From Cristatella mucedo (Eukaryota; Bryozoa; Phylactolaemata; Cristatellidae), in assembly GCA_009760855.2 (NCBI GenBank), contig WPIO01000064.1:1352001-1416000 (forward strand): a stretch of DNA of 64,000 nucleotides, in the 5' to 3' direction. The notes below the pieces were generated by a model that worked only from the letters and a program-made list of their open reading frames with translations, was not told the DNA's origin and ran no database searches. This document shows, piece by piece, positions 1 through 14,167 of this stretch; the first letter of the stretch is position 1, and every line of letters starts with the position of its first letter. The translations under genes and the position numbers were made by a program.

Positions 1-105
1 ACAAAGGTCTGCGAGCGTCAAGGCTGACATGCGAAAATCACTTGCTAATAAGTATTTGATCGCTAAGAATCAGGATCCAAACTTGAAATCTCCAAGTTAT
101 AACCT

Positions 106-225
106 TATAATGTGTATAGCACCCTAAGAGAACACCATCTCTATTCAGACAGTGCGAATATGCCACGGGGCTCGCGCTCACGAATTTGATCGTTCAAGGC
201 GAGCAACTTCCGATTGGGCCAAACA
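106..225 (-). mobile_element. tRNA-derived SINE, decayed copy
   Basis: The minus strand carries the same sequence as the SINE at 34.5 kb: a B-box-like GAGCGCGAGCCCC, then CGTGGCATATTC, then a degenerate LINE-A style hairpin (CTGAATAGAGATGGTGTTCTCTTAG split over several mismatches). The A-box half is badly eroded. It was identified by similarity to the better copy, so the exact ends are uncertain. Confidence 0.5.
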
Positions 226-439
226 ATGAATCTGAGAATTTAATATATGAGCCTATGAATATGACCGTCTGCTTGGGATTGTATATGGAAAAATTCAATG
301 TCTTTAACAGTAATTTAACATGTTTACATCGGGCGAGTGCTCAGATTATTAAAGGGGCAATTACTTTGATCTTTTAGGGTTTTATCAGCAACGCAAATAA
401 AATAGTTGCGAATGCGCTTTGAATATAAGATCTTCGCTA

Positions 440-1392
440 AGCACATCTGGTCTCCAGAAATTAGCTACAGAAGCATTGTGCTTGGTGCCCTTCTTTTCAC
501 AACTTATACTCACCCCCCTGCCGATTTAATCACCATGCCGTATTTAGGGTCTTATTTCTTAGCTGATAAAAATGCTGCTATACATATGATTTGATTCCTC
601 CTAGCTTTCTGTCACTTCAAAATCTCAACAACCTTACCGCGCGTGTTGCTGCCATTCAAACTTAGTTGCGGCAACTTTCTGAAATTGAATTACGGTAGAA
701 TTAATTTGCTATTAAGGCATAAACCTAGCGTTACTCGGAAATATGAAAACTTCCCCTCAAATGGATCTTCTGCAGCACCTTCACAGAAGCTGTACATCCT
801 GTTACAAATATATCTTCACTAGATGACCACATCAGATACAGTGCCAAGCCTGATTACTTTTAGCAATATAAAACTGTAAAAATTCTAGCCTGCGTAGAGA
901 GGTATACCACATGCAAGTTGATAAGTTCATTTGCGACATCCCGTTTCTACTTTTTCGTAACTTAAAGGTTTTCCTACCTGTACAATCGGGCACTTACTAC
1001 AAATTGGTACAAAGCTCTGCAGCTAGGCTTCTCAGTCGTGACTGGCGCCATTGCCGCTTCACCCGCTTATCGCCGACCAGCATTGGCTCCTCGTCAAGCT
1101 TGATGCATCGAATTCAACGTTTCGTCACTCGCTGCTAGGTCTTTTCGTGCCTTGCTCCAGCCTACCTATTATAGCTACTTTTCACGAAGTATAAACGCAC
1201 TCACTTCGTTCTCAAACCATTGCCTAGATCCTTGCGAATTTTACTTTGTGCGGTAAGGCGTGATAACCCTGCGCGTGCTATCAATAGTCATCTTGACATG
1301 CTTTCTGTAAAGACTATCAAAAAGTGTCTAGAAGGAGGATTAGTTCTCTTAGGGCACTTTACAATTATATTATTATTATAATTATTAATTAC
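440..1392 (+). mobile_element. LINE-A (L2/CR1-like), decayed 3' part
   Basis: Old, frameshifted copy of the main LINE of this window. Around 475-590 the translation VLGALLFTTYT...YFLADK matches the reverse transcriptase block QGSVLGPVLFTVYT...FYADD of better copies, with the catalytic YADD changed to LADK. Around 911-1138 it retains the C-terminal block (VQSSAARL). The 3' end at about 1325-1392 shows the family hairpin (AAGTGTCTAGAAGGAGGATT...CTTAGGGCACTTT) followed by an imperfect (ATT)n tail. It is non-functional. Confidence 0.75.
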
Positions 1393-2165
<773 letters not shown>

Positions 2166-3439
2166 GAGATGATTTAGCCTCAAGGCACGGCCTCATGGCT
2201 AGCCAGCTGGGACTCAGTGTTCATTCACCCCACTACTTGACCTAACTCGTGACAGATAATTCAGTGGTACCTCACAGGCAGCTTTTGTTTCTGCCGCCGC
2301 AGATAAGTTGTATTACCCGATCAAGGTTGCTGCCTAGGCCCACGGGCGACAGTTTGCACGGTCAGTAAGCACTGATTATCGATGAGCTTTCGCAGTGGCG
2401 TTCTTAAGATATTGTGAGAGTGGGAGTGAACTACATAGATGGTGCCCTCTCGCCCCCCCCCCCTAGCACTAGGCACCCATTTTGGCACCATCGCTTGATC
2501 CACAGAGCCCCTGATCCAGCGCCGGGGGGGGGGACGTATGCCCCCTGACCTTCGTTACGCCGCCGGTTGTAAACTTGCATCTTGCAGCGCTCGCTGGGCA
2601 TTCTGGCATCTCGCGCTGCTGCTTCACATTACAACAGCACGAACTTCAAAGTGGAAGTGTTTACGTCCATTTTTAAGTTCATACTGTTCACGCTTTGCGT
2701 GCGATCACTGCCTTCAGTCGATGAAAAGGTACTGGCTGCAAGGTGGCTTGGTCTTTAATTGATATGCGACAACTAAGGCGTGGCGCATACTAGGCCCTAA
2801 TTAGTTTAGTTCGCACGCATGGAGCTACTCAAACTATGGACAATCTGCTGCGACGAAAACATGGATTCACGTCAGTAAGAACGGTTGCCCATTAGCCCGA
2901 CGGGCTGATTGGGTTTCGTGCACCGAGTACGCACTCAGTCTGCTCTCACATTGATAATTAACACAGCTGGATTAGCTGGAACGAACCCACCTCGGCATTG
3001 ACTGCCTGCCTGTTTCCGATGTATTGTCAATAGTTCTCAAAGTCCTATTTACTGAAAGCAAGTGCATGCACAGGAATAGTAGAGACTTTGTATACCTTAA
3101 GGCTCTAATCGGCCTGATGAAGGGAGCAGGTGAACTGCATCTGAACTGTGCAGCCAACTGACTATTCCATCGCACAAGCATAGAACGCTCGACCCTTGCA
3201 ATGCTACACTCTGATGTTGGGCACACAGTACTTTTGCATCAGTCTTTTTTTTCTTCATCATCTGAATACCTGACGTTAAATAATTTCCGAGCTTCCTACA
3301 GTGGGAGGTTTTTCACTTAAGTATCACCCCTCATCGTTCAGACCTCAGCCCGAAATTGGGCCTTTGCCAGTCTCACAGCTATGAATAATTCCGCGGGCGG
3401 CTGAGAAAGCAGGAACGGCAACAAATCCATTGTTATTCG
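2166..3439. other. No gene recognised
   Basis: Mixed-composition sequence with short poly-G and poly-C runs at about 2453 and 2525. Short ORFs here (for example 2538-2762 plus and 2972-3226 minus) show no recognisable domain and are probably chance. Confidence 0.4.
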
Positions 3440-3564
3440 TAAATAAAAATACATTTATATAGTGTCCTCAAAGAACTAAATCTCTTTCTAGGCACTTTGC
3501 ATACGCTGTAAAGGAAGCATGATCAAAGGGTTAGTGGTAACATACACAGTGTCAACAAGGAAAA

Positions 3565-3803
3565 CTTGATGTAATGTAATGTAACGTATCTCCGTCAGTA
3601 ACTCCACAAAGTCATAAAGACCATGTGGGTGTTATGCAGGAGAGTTTTGTATAGCGCACTCACAGCCTAAGCGGCTTTCGGTACGCATTCGGTAGCCAAC
3701 AGACTTCGTCTCACGCAACAAAGAGAAAGTGGGAAGCATAGCAGAGTTAGGAGAGCAGTTGAGAAAGTGAGATGCATAGAAGTAGCAGCTCAGGACCGCT
3801 GAA
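3565..3803 (-). mobile_element. LINE-B 3' end inserted in LINE-A
   Basis: About 240 bp closely similar to 29,515-29,735: both contain the complement of AGCGGTCCTGAGCTGCTACT and share GGTAGCCAACAGACTTC. On the minus strand it ends in a (TTACA)n-like tail (at 3567-3585). It is a 5'-truncated copy of the second LINE family. Confidence 0.75.
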
Positions 3804-3880
3804 AGATTAGAGCGACATGCATAGTATCAACACGTAAATGCAGTCAGTGGCATCAGTGACAGTCAGTGGCATCAGGCTGA

Positions 3881-4758
3881 CTAATAAAATTGGCTCTGCC
3901 AGCATATCTCCAGTTGAATCAGCTCGAAATCTAGGTGTCATATTCCAAAGCGACCTCTCGTTAGACGACCATATCAGCTCCACAGTCAAATCTGCCTATT
4001 TTCAGCTTCATAACATTGCTAAAATTCGGGCTTGTTTAGATAAAGAGACCACGTCCAAGTTGGTCCATGCATTCGTGACATCCCGTCTCGACTTCTGCAA
4101 CTCCCTGCTTACTGGCCTACCAGCATGTGCGATCAGGCGATTGCAGCTGGTGCAAAACTCCACAGCTAGGCTTGTCTGTCGTGAGCGTCGCAGTTGCCAC
4201 ATTACTCCACTTCTCGCCGACCTGCACTGGCTACCAGTCAAGCAACGGATTGACTTCAAGGTTTTGTCGCTCACTTTTAGGTCCCTTCATTCTATGGCTC
4301 CAGCCTATCTCTCAGATATACTACCCCATCAGGCCAAGCATCGTACCACCCGCTTTTCGGAATCCAACAGTCTAGAAATACCTCATACAAACCTCAAATC
4401 CTTTGGAGATCGTGCATTTAGTTCATATGCTCCCAAAACCTGGAACTCACTCCCGACCTGCGTCAGAACATCCCCTGACCTGACCACATTTAAAAGGAAC
4501 TTAAAAACACCCCTATTTAGGACAGCATTTAGTGGGTCCCTGTGATTCGTCCTTGATGTGCTTATGCGTGCTGACACTGTGCATGCTGCCACTAACCAAA
4601 TTGCATGCTGACCCTGTGCATGTCACCCCTAACCATATTATTCATTTCGTTTGTTTTTCAAGCATGATTTTACTTACCATACCATTGCATTTCACTTTAC
4701 AGCAGATGTAAAGCGCCTAGAGAGAGATTAAGTTCTCTGAGGGCGCTTTATCAAGTGA

Positions 4759-4795
<37 letters not shown>

Positions 4796-4797
4796 GT
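3881..4797 (+). mobile_element. LINE-A, young 5'-truncated copy
   Basis: The ORF remains open to the stop at 4543-4545 and encodes the C-terminal third of the LINE protein: post-RT region (ISPVESARNLGVIFQSDLS), SRLDFCNSLLTGLP, and HITPLLADLHWLPVKQRIDF to the end. It starts abruptly inside the pol ORF at IGSASIS (5' truncation) and lacks the RT palm. The 3' UTR ends in the hairpin at about 4708-4752, followed by (ATT)n to about 4795. Inserted into an older minus-strand LINE-A. Confidence 0.88.
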
Positions 4798-5560
4798 GTC
4801 AGTGCGCATAAGCATATAGAGAACAAATCACAAGTACTAGCCAAATACTGGCACAACAGGTGTTTTTTTTAATGCGGTCATCTCAAGAGATGTCGTGACA
4901 CAAGTCGGAAGAGAGTTCCAGTCTTTGGGAGCGCATAAACTAAATTCACGGTCTCCAAATAATTCTAGGTTTGTACGAGGTATAGGTAAACACTTATACT
5001 CCGAAAAGCGGGTGGTACGATGCTTAGCCTGGTGGGGCAGTAGATCTGATAGGTACGCTGGAGCCAAAGAATGAATGGAGATAACAGTGAGTGACAAAAC
5101 CTTGAAGTCAATGCGTCGCTTGAATGGGAGATATTGTAGGTTGGCGAGATTTGGTGTGATGTTGCAACTGCGACGCTCACGACAGACAAGTCTAGCTGCA
5201 GAGTTTTCCACCAACTCTAAGCGCCTTAGAGCACATGCCGGTAGACCCGCAAGAAGTGAGTTGCAGAAGTCGACACACGAAGTTACGATTGCATGGACGA
5301 ATTTATAAGCAGTATTCCTTGACAAGCAAGCCCGAGATTTAGCAATATCATGTAGCTGCAAGTAGGCTGTCTTTACTCTGGAGCTTTATTCGGTTGTCTA
5401 GCGCAAGGTCACTTGTGAACAAGATACCTAGATTTTGTGTGGATTCAACAGGAGATGTTCTGGCAGAGCCGAATTTTTAGCACTAAGCCACTTTCCAGTT
5501 TTTGAGTCACTCACGCTGGTTTTCACTGAACTATTAAGTCAGTTTGATATAAGCACAAAG

Positions 5561-8316
<2,756 letters not shown>

Positions 8317-10128
8317 CGATAATAATAATAGTAATCACGAGGCATCTGATATTGCGCCCTCAGAATACTCAGTCTCTTATTAGGCAATTTGCTGCATAGG
8401 AAGCAAGATCGAATGGTTAGTGGTACATTGCTCAATAAATAACATGAATAACATGGTTAGGCGTGACATGCCCACAGTCAGCATGCAGGTTTTGGTTAGT
8501 AGCAGCGTTCGCAGTACCAGCACACATAACCAAATAAAGGACGAGTCACAGGGATACAGTAAATGCTGTGATAAATAGCATGCGTTTTTAGTTTCTTTTT
8601 AAATGTGGACAAGTTCGGAGATGTGAAGCAAGTCGGGAGCGAGTTATAGGTTTTGGGAGCATAAGAACTAAAGGCACGGTCTCCGTATGATTTGAGATTC
8701 GCACGAGGTAGAGGTAAGCAGTTTGATTCCGAAAAGCGGGTGGTACGATGCTTCGCCTGGTGGGGCAGTAGATCTGATTGGTAGGCTGGAGCCAAAGAAT
8801 GTAAGGACCTACAATAAAAGCGACGAAACCTGAAAGTCAATACGTTGCTTGACTGGAGCCAGTACGAGTCGGTGAGAAATGGTATGATGTGGGAGATGCG
8901 AAGCTCACGACAAGCAAGCCTAGCTGCAGAAGTTTGCACCAGCTGCAAGCGCCTGAGTGCACAGGCCGGTAGACCAGCAAGCAGTGAGTTACAGAAGTCA
9001 AGACGGGATGTCACAAATGCACGGACCAATTTAGGTGTGGTATCCCTGTCTAAACAAGCCCAAATTTTAGAAATTGTATGTAGGTGAAAGTAGACAGACT
9101 TGACTGTGGAGCTGATGTACTCGTCTAATGAACAGTCGCTTTGAAACAGCACCTAGATTTCGTGCAGATTCAACAGGAGATACTGGCTGGCTGGGGAAAT
9201 TTTGGTAGCCTTTTCGATTTCTGAATCACAGTTGGTTTGCCCATAACTAGTAAGCTGGTTATATCACCATTCAATTTAAGAAAGTTTTCTGTTATCCGTG
9301 TGTGGCGATGTCATGAATACATGGAGCAAGGGAGTTAAGATAATTCGCTGTGCTAGAGGGCTGGAATGGATCAAAGCAAAGGTAAAACTGAGTGTCACTC
9401 GCATAGAAGTGAAAGCCTAGATGGTGCTCTGCAATCACATAGATAAGAGAGAGTGAGTATAAACCATGAAAAGAACAGGACTAAGCACGGAGCCCTGAGG
9501 TTCCCCATATTTCAGAGGCTCCTCAGATGGTCATTGTCCATTTACATCAATACACTAGATTCTCCCACTGAATTAGGACCTAAACCATGACAATACAGTG
9601 TGAGTGAAGCTCAGGCGATGTGAGAGGCGCTCGCGAAGAAATTAACGGCCGATAGTATCAAAACCCGCCGAAAATGTAGACAACAAGGGAAGATATTCTA
9701 CCTAAATCTGCATTCCTAAGTAGGTCGTTATAAAAGCGGAACAATGTGGACTCTGTGGAGGAATTAACTCTAAAACCACACAGGAACTTACCAGCAAGGT
9801 TTGAAGTGTTAGTTTATGAGTTCAGCTGGTCTGCCGCGACTCGTTCCAGTGTCTTTTATCGGAACGCTAGAAGGGAGACTGGGCGATAAATGCTCAATAT
9901 CTCTATTTAATAATAATTTCTAGAGTAGGTCTAGTATTAATTTCTTGAGTAGTGGCCTGACTGCAGCCTTTTTTAAAGGCGCTGAGACATGACCTGAGAG
10001 TAATGACATATGTATGGTGTTAGTTATGCATGGCAGCAGCAGAAAAATGCATCGTAAAAGTGTACATAGGCTAGGTGCGGTTGGCTGGGACAGGACGGCT
10101 GTAATGTGGTAAGGGTCACCGGCTAGAC

Positions 10129-13055
10129 CAGACATGCGCAAACTACGGCCCGCGGGCGGCATACGTGGGGCTTTTCAATCCGGCCCGCCAAACTCGTCCA
10201 CGTTATATTATTAAAATACATTTGATTCTAAAGACACCTCAGTCATTTTTCCTAGCTGTAATTCCAATCTTTCCCCAGCAGATGGCGCACCTCGAAGACA
10301 TTGACCCTTGAGTGTGTTGCATTATGGTTTTTCGCTACTTTATTTAGTCGCTTTTTACTTTCAGCCCTCCAGTAAAAACGAGCGGACCGAAGAAAAGAAA
10401 AGTATACAGTGAATTTCGAGTGTTCAATAAAGAGTGGACAACAAAATATTATTTCACTGAAGTCCGATCAACATCTGTATGTCTGATATATGCCAAGAAT
10501 TTGCAGCGGTTTTTAAAGAATACAACATCAGCCGTCCGCAAGAACAGGCGGCTACAGCTCAGAGATTGACGGCTTATTTACAGACTCAGAAAAACCTTTT
10601 CGCAGGCAAGCTAAAATTTTAAAGTCAAGTACTTAGGCAAGTTCGTTGCTGGCATCCAAATTAGCAAAGGTCTGTAAGCCTTTCTCCGAAGGCGAATTTT
10701 TAAAAGAATGCACGGTTGAGACTGCATGTCTTTTGTGTCCGGAGAGCGAAGGCGAATTTGAAAAATCCTTTTCTCACGAAAAACTGTTACGCGCCCTGTG
10801 GAATTGATTGACGAAGATATGGCCAGCAAACTAAAAAGAAAAGGCTGAGTCCTCTAACTTTTATTCACTAGCGCTGGATGAAAGTATGACTTAAAAGACA
10901 CTGCTCAGCACCTAATTTCTATCCAAGGGACAAGCGACAGTTTTGGGGTCACAGAGGAATATTTAACCATGGAGTCCATGAAAGAAAAAACGGGGGAGAG
11001 AACGAGTATAACCAGGTGTCTCCTTTCATCGAGAGAACGAAGTTACCTTGCAGTAAATTTGCCAATGTCACCACGGATGGATCGCCAAATTTAACTGGGA
11101 AAACGTCGAACTGCTAAAAAGACTGCAGGAAAAAGTAAAAGAGGAAAATCCTGATCAGAGTGTTATTTTCCTTCACTGCATCATGATTCATCAGGAAGTT
11201 CTGTGCAAGTGTATATTGCAGAGAAAAATCATGTTGTGAATCCAGTCGTAAAACTTTCTAACTTTATGCGAACAAGGGGACTTTAGCATCATCAGTTTAT
11301 TGCGTTCGTGAAAGTGACCAATGCAGTTCAAAAGGACTTACTTTACCACTCTCGTGTTTGCTGGCTAAGTTCGGGCTAATGGTGAATTCAAAGAATGTGG
11401 AAGCTGAAGGAGATCACGGCATTTTTGGAGTTAATGGGGAGATCTGACGAGTTTCCCGAACTAAGTGACGAGAACTGGCTTTGTGACTTTGCGTTTTTTG
11501 TGGACATACTTTCGCACATGAATGAGCTGAACACCAAGCTAGAGGGAAAGATCAATTGGTGCACGACATGTACACAAATTATAGGGCCTTCGAATCCATC
11601 TGACTCTTTTCACCAGAAAAATGTCAAACAAATCTTTCACTCATTTCCCCACACTAGCCATGCAGAAAGAGGAGACCCGAAACTCACATAAATACAGCAA
11701 ATCACTGGACGACCTGCACGGTAAATTCTGCCGTCGCATCTGTGACTTTGAAAAAATTGAAAATTCACTTCAGCTGGTTCCTGGCCCCTGTTAAAAAACC
11801 CTGAAACAGCATCACAGGAGCTGCAGCTGGAACTGATAGATCTTCAGTCTGTCTCTGTATTGAAGGAGACGTTCAACTCTCTTAAACTGATGACTATTTT
11901 GTATTAATAATAATGCACTTGATAAAGCGCCCTCAGAGAACTCACGCTCTTTGTAGGCGCTTTACATTTTTTGCAAAGGGAAACGCAATTAAATGGTGAG
12001 TAATATCATGCTTGGTAAACAACATGAATAACATGGTTAGGGGTGACAAGCATAGGGTCAGAATGCAAGAGAGGTTAGTGGCAGCATGCACAGAGTCAGC
12101 ACGCTTAAGCACATGAAGGACGAATTCTAAGGACCCACTAAATTCTGTCAAAAATAAGGGTGTTTTCAAGTTCTTTTTAAATGTATTCAAGTCAGGGGAT
12201 GTTCTGACACAAGTCAGGAGGGAGTTCCAGGCTTTGGGAGCATACGAACTAAATGCACGGTCTCCAAAGGATTTAGGGTTTTTACGATTATTGGTAAACT
12301 GTTGGATTCCGAAAAACGGGTGGTACGATGCTCGGCCTGGTGGGGGAGTAGACCTGAGATGTAGGCTGGAGCCAAAGAATGAAGTGACCTAAAAATGTGC
12401 GACAAAACCTTGAAGTCAATGCGTTGCTTGACTGGTAGCCAGTGCAGGTCGGCGAGAAGTGGTGTGATGTGGCAACTGCGACGGTCACGACAGTCAAGCC
12501 TAGCTGCGGAGTTTTGCACCAGCTGCAATCCCCCGATTGCACATGCTGGTAGGCCAGCAAGCAGTGAGTTAGAGAAGTTTAATGCTTCACTTAACGAAGC
12601 CACGTTTCCAAACCTCCGGAGGATGGTACAGAAGAAGCTGACATTGTTTGGCTCAACCTTTGTGTGTGAACAGACGATTCAGCGTCCTGAAAATCAACAA
12701 AGCAAGTTAACTGACCAACACCTCGGATCTATCTTGAGAATTGCCACAAAAAATAAAACGCCAGGCATTGATGCACTTTCAAAAAAAGGAGACCAACAAC
12801 ATTGTTCCCACTAAAACTGAATGGAAGTTTATTACTACTTTATTAATTCAATAAATTTGTAAAAATTGTTTACAATAAACTAAGCACAGTGGTGGTTCAC
12901 TTCCTGTAAAAGGCCAAATCTTTTTAGGTAGTTTTTTATACATTTAATTTATATTAGTTCACACAAACAGACCATTCTCCTACTCTGGCCCAACCCCTCT
13001 GTCAAATTTTAGAAACCACTGTGGCCCGCGAGTCAAAAAAGTTTGCCCACCCCTG
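10129..13055 (+). mobile_element. hAT transposon 1 (hAT-1), broken, with 8-bp TSD
   Basis: Termini CAGACATGCGCAAACT and, on the other strand, CAGGGGTGGGCAAACT form a hAT-type inverted repeat. The flanks GGCTAGAC (10,121-10,128) and GGCTAGGC (13,056-13,063) are an 8-bp target duplication with one mismatch. The plus strand from about 10,385 encodes a BED-finger-like start (KEWTTKYYFTEVRSTSVCLI). From about 12,583 it encodes the hAT C-terminal dimerisation region (ASLNEATFPNLRRMVQK, LTLFGSTFVCEQT, SKLTDQHLGSILRIAT). This resembles the Charlie/ZBED-like branch of hATs from which vertebrate GTF2IRD2 was domesticated. Many stops and frameshifts; a LINE-A fragment interrupts the coding region. Confidence 0.85.
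11904..12578 (-). mobile_element. LINE-A fragment inside hAT-1
   Basis: 5'-truncated LINE-A: (AAT)n tail at 11,904, hairpin complement, 3' UTR, then the C-terminal protein block (12,214-12,570: ITPLLADLHWLPVKQRIDF). It disrupts the hAT-1 transposase just before its dimerisation block. No clean target duplication could be fixed. Confidence 0.85.
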
Positions 13056-13063
13056 GGCTAGGC

Positions 13064-13742
13064 CGGGGTCCGACCTATGGCATGACCGGATGTGTGGTGA
13101 GGAGAGGTCACCGGTCGTCTTTGGAAAGGGAAGTTGGCCAAGTAAGTCGGTGTTTGGGGCTCCTGGCGTCGCCGAGTTATCCACCTGGATGGCTGCTGGC
13201 GTGCTCCGGCGATGCGGCCACGTACGCAAGGCGACAAGTACACAAGGCCCGAACGGAGCTGGACAGCACGCTCGTTGTTGTGACTTGTATATTCCGCGTT
13301 CCCGGTTTAGCATGTTTGCGGCCCCCACCGTGAGTTGGCGGCTTTCATCGGAAGCTATCGACTGTGGTAGACGTTGATTCCGACTAGCCAAGCAGTTACT
13401 CAGCTAGCCGGATCTTTTACGACACACGCTCGTACTGTTGGAATGGAGTTGGTACAACGGCGGGACTGCGGAAGCCGACTGACCAACTAACACGTTTGCT
13501 AGCTCTTGCTTCGTCGTCTCGCAAACCTATAGTATATTTTGTATTGGACCCTCCCTGTAGATTCGTTTAGTTCCCCCCCCCCCCGTTGTATAGCACATGC
13601 GTGATAATTGAATAAAGTGTTGTGTACCCGGTCGATCACCCGTGAACCGCTGTTGCCGGAGGACCCACGTGACGACCAACAACAGGCATAGATAGTAGCG
13701 AGCCGTAGTGAGAACAGGCTAGCACCCGTGAGCTCGGCTACA
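13064..13742. other. Right part of solo LTR, non-coding
   Basis: The overlapping ORFs at 13,002-13,391 (minus) and 13,021-13,377 (plus) lie in the LTR and hAT terminus and have no recognisable domain. They should not be annotated as genes. Confidence 0.55.
13611..13616 (+). promoter_or_regulatory. Polyadenylation signal of the solo LTR
   Basis: AATAAA in TTGAATAAAGTG, about 125 bp from the LTR 3' end, where an R-region polyA signal would be expected. It is preceded by a C-tract and T-rich DNA. Confidence 0.5.
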
Positions 13743-14167
13743 GAAGCAGGGCAGTGAGGATACTGTCTAGAGGTCTAATTGTCTGTATTGGTTGGGATAA
13801 AAACTTCAGGACGAAGTCACTACTGACCTGCTTGAATGTAGACATTGAGTTGCTGCACAGATTTGATGGACAGAATTCCATGTGAATTTCATGCCACCAT
13901 CTTCGCGATAGACTCTCTGATCTTGTCTATCTTGTTGACAAAGGAGCTGAGAAGCGATCAGCTAGATCATCACAGGGATCACTAGAAAAAATGATAACCT
14001 GGGATGGCTAAGAGGGTAAGTACGACAGTAGAGGGAGTTGTGTACCCCACCAGATGGGATTTACCCCCTACAATAAGCACGTTTGTTAATATTAGACAAA
14101 GACCTATAGAACAATTGGTATGAAAATTGGCACAAAGAGCAATAATAACACAAGCTATCTTTTGATG

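Larger units (their letters stand above)
3440..5560 (-). mobile_element. LINE-A, minus copy split by two later insertions
   Basis: The LINE-A 3' UTR in reverse orientation starts at about 3445 (complement of the hairpin, CTTTCTAGGCACTTTGCAT). It is broken at about 3565-3803 by a LINE-B end and at about 3880-4797 by a plus-strand LINE-A. It resumes at about 4798 and runs to about 5560. The 4837-5361 segment encodes the C-terminal block of the LINE protein (NITPNLANLQYLPFKRRIDF, APAYLSDLLPHQAKHRTTRF). Frameshifted and 5' truncated. Confidence 0.8.
10061..13742 (+). mobile_element. Solo LTR (about 747 bp) split by hAT-1
   Basis: The sequence begins TGTACATAGG and ends CTCGGCTACA, giving TG...CA termini. 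It is flanked by AAAG (10,057-10,060) and GAAG (13,743-13,746), a 4-bp duplication with one mismatch. Without the hAT it is about 747 bp and non-coding, with AATAAA at 13,611-13,616. Excising it rejoins the host LINE-A frame (TALLL to RCIF). These are the properties of a solo LTR left by recombination of an LTR retrotransposon. The clade is not determinable from the LTR alone. Confidence 0.65.

Noticed and set aside
4008-4274. Recurrent [14 protein letters not shown]... ORFs on the strand opposite to LINE-A
   Set aside because: They recur only because LINE-A recurs; they are the antisense shadow of its C-terminal region.
10121-13120. GGTCACCGG at both sides of hAT-1 as a longer duplication
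   Set aside because: The true flanks GGCTAGAC/GGCTAGGC fit hAT 8-bp rules; the second GGTCACCGG is 40 bp away from the boundary.
13002-13391. Opposing 129-aa and 118-aa ORFs
   Set aside because: They lie across the hAT-1 terminus and the solo LTR and have no domain.
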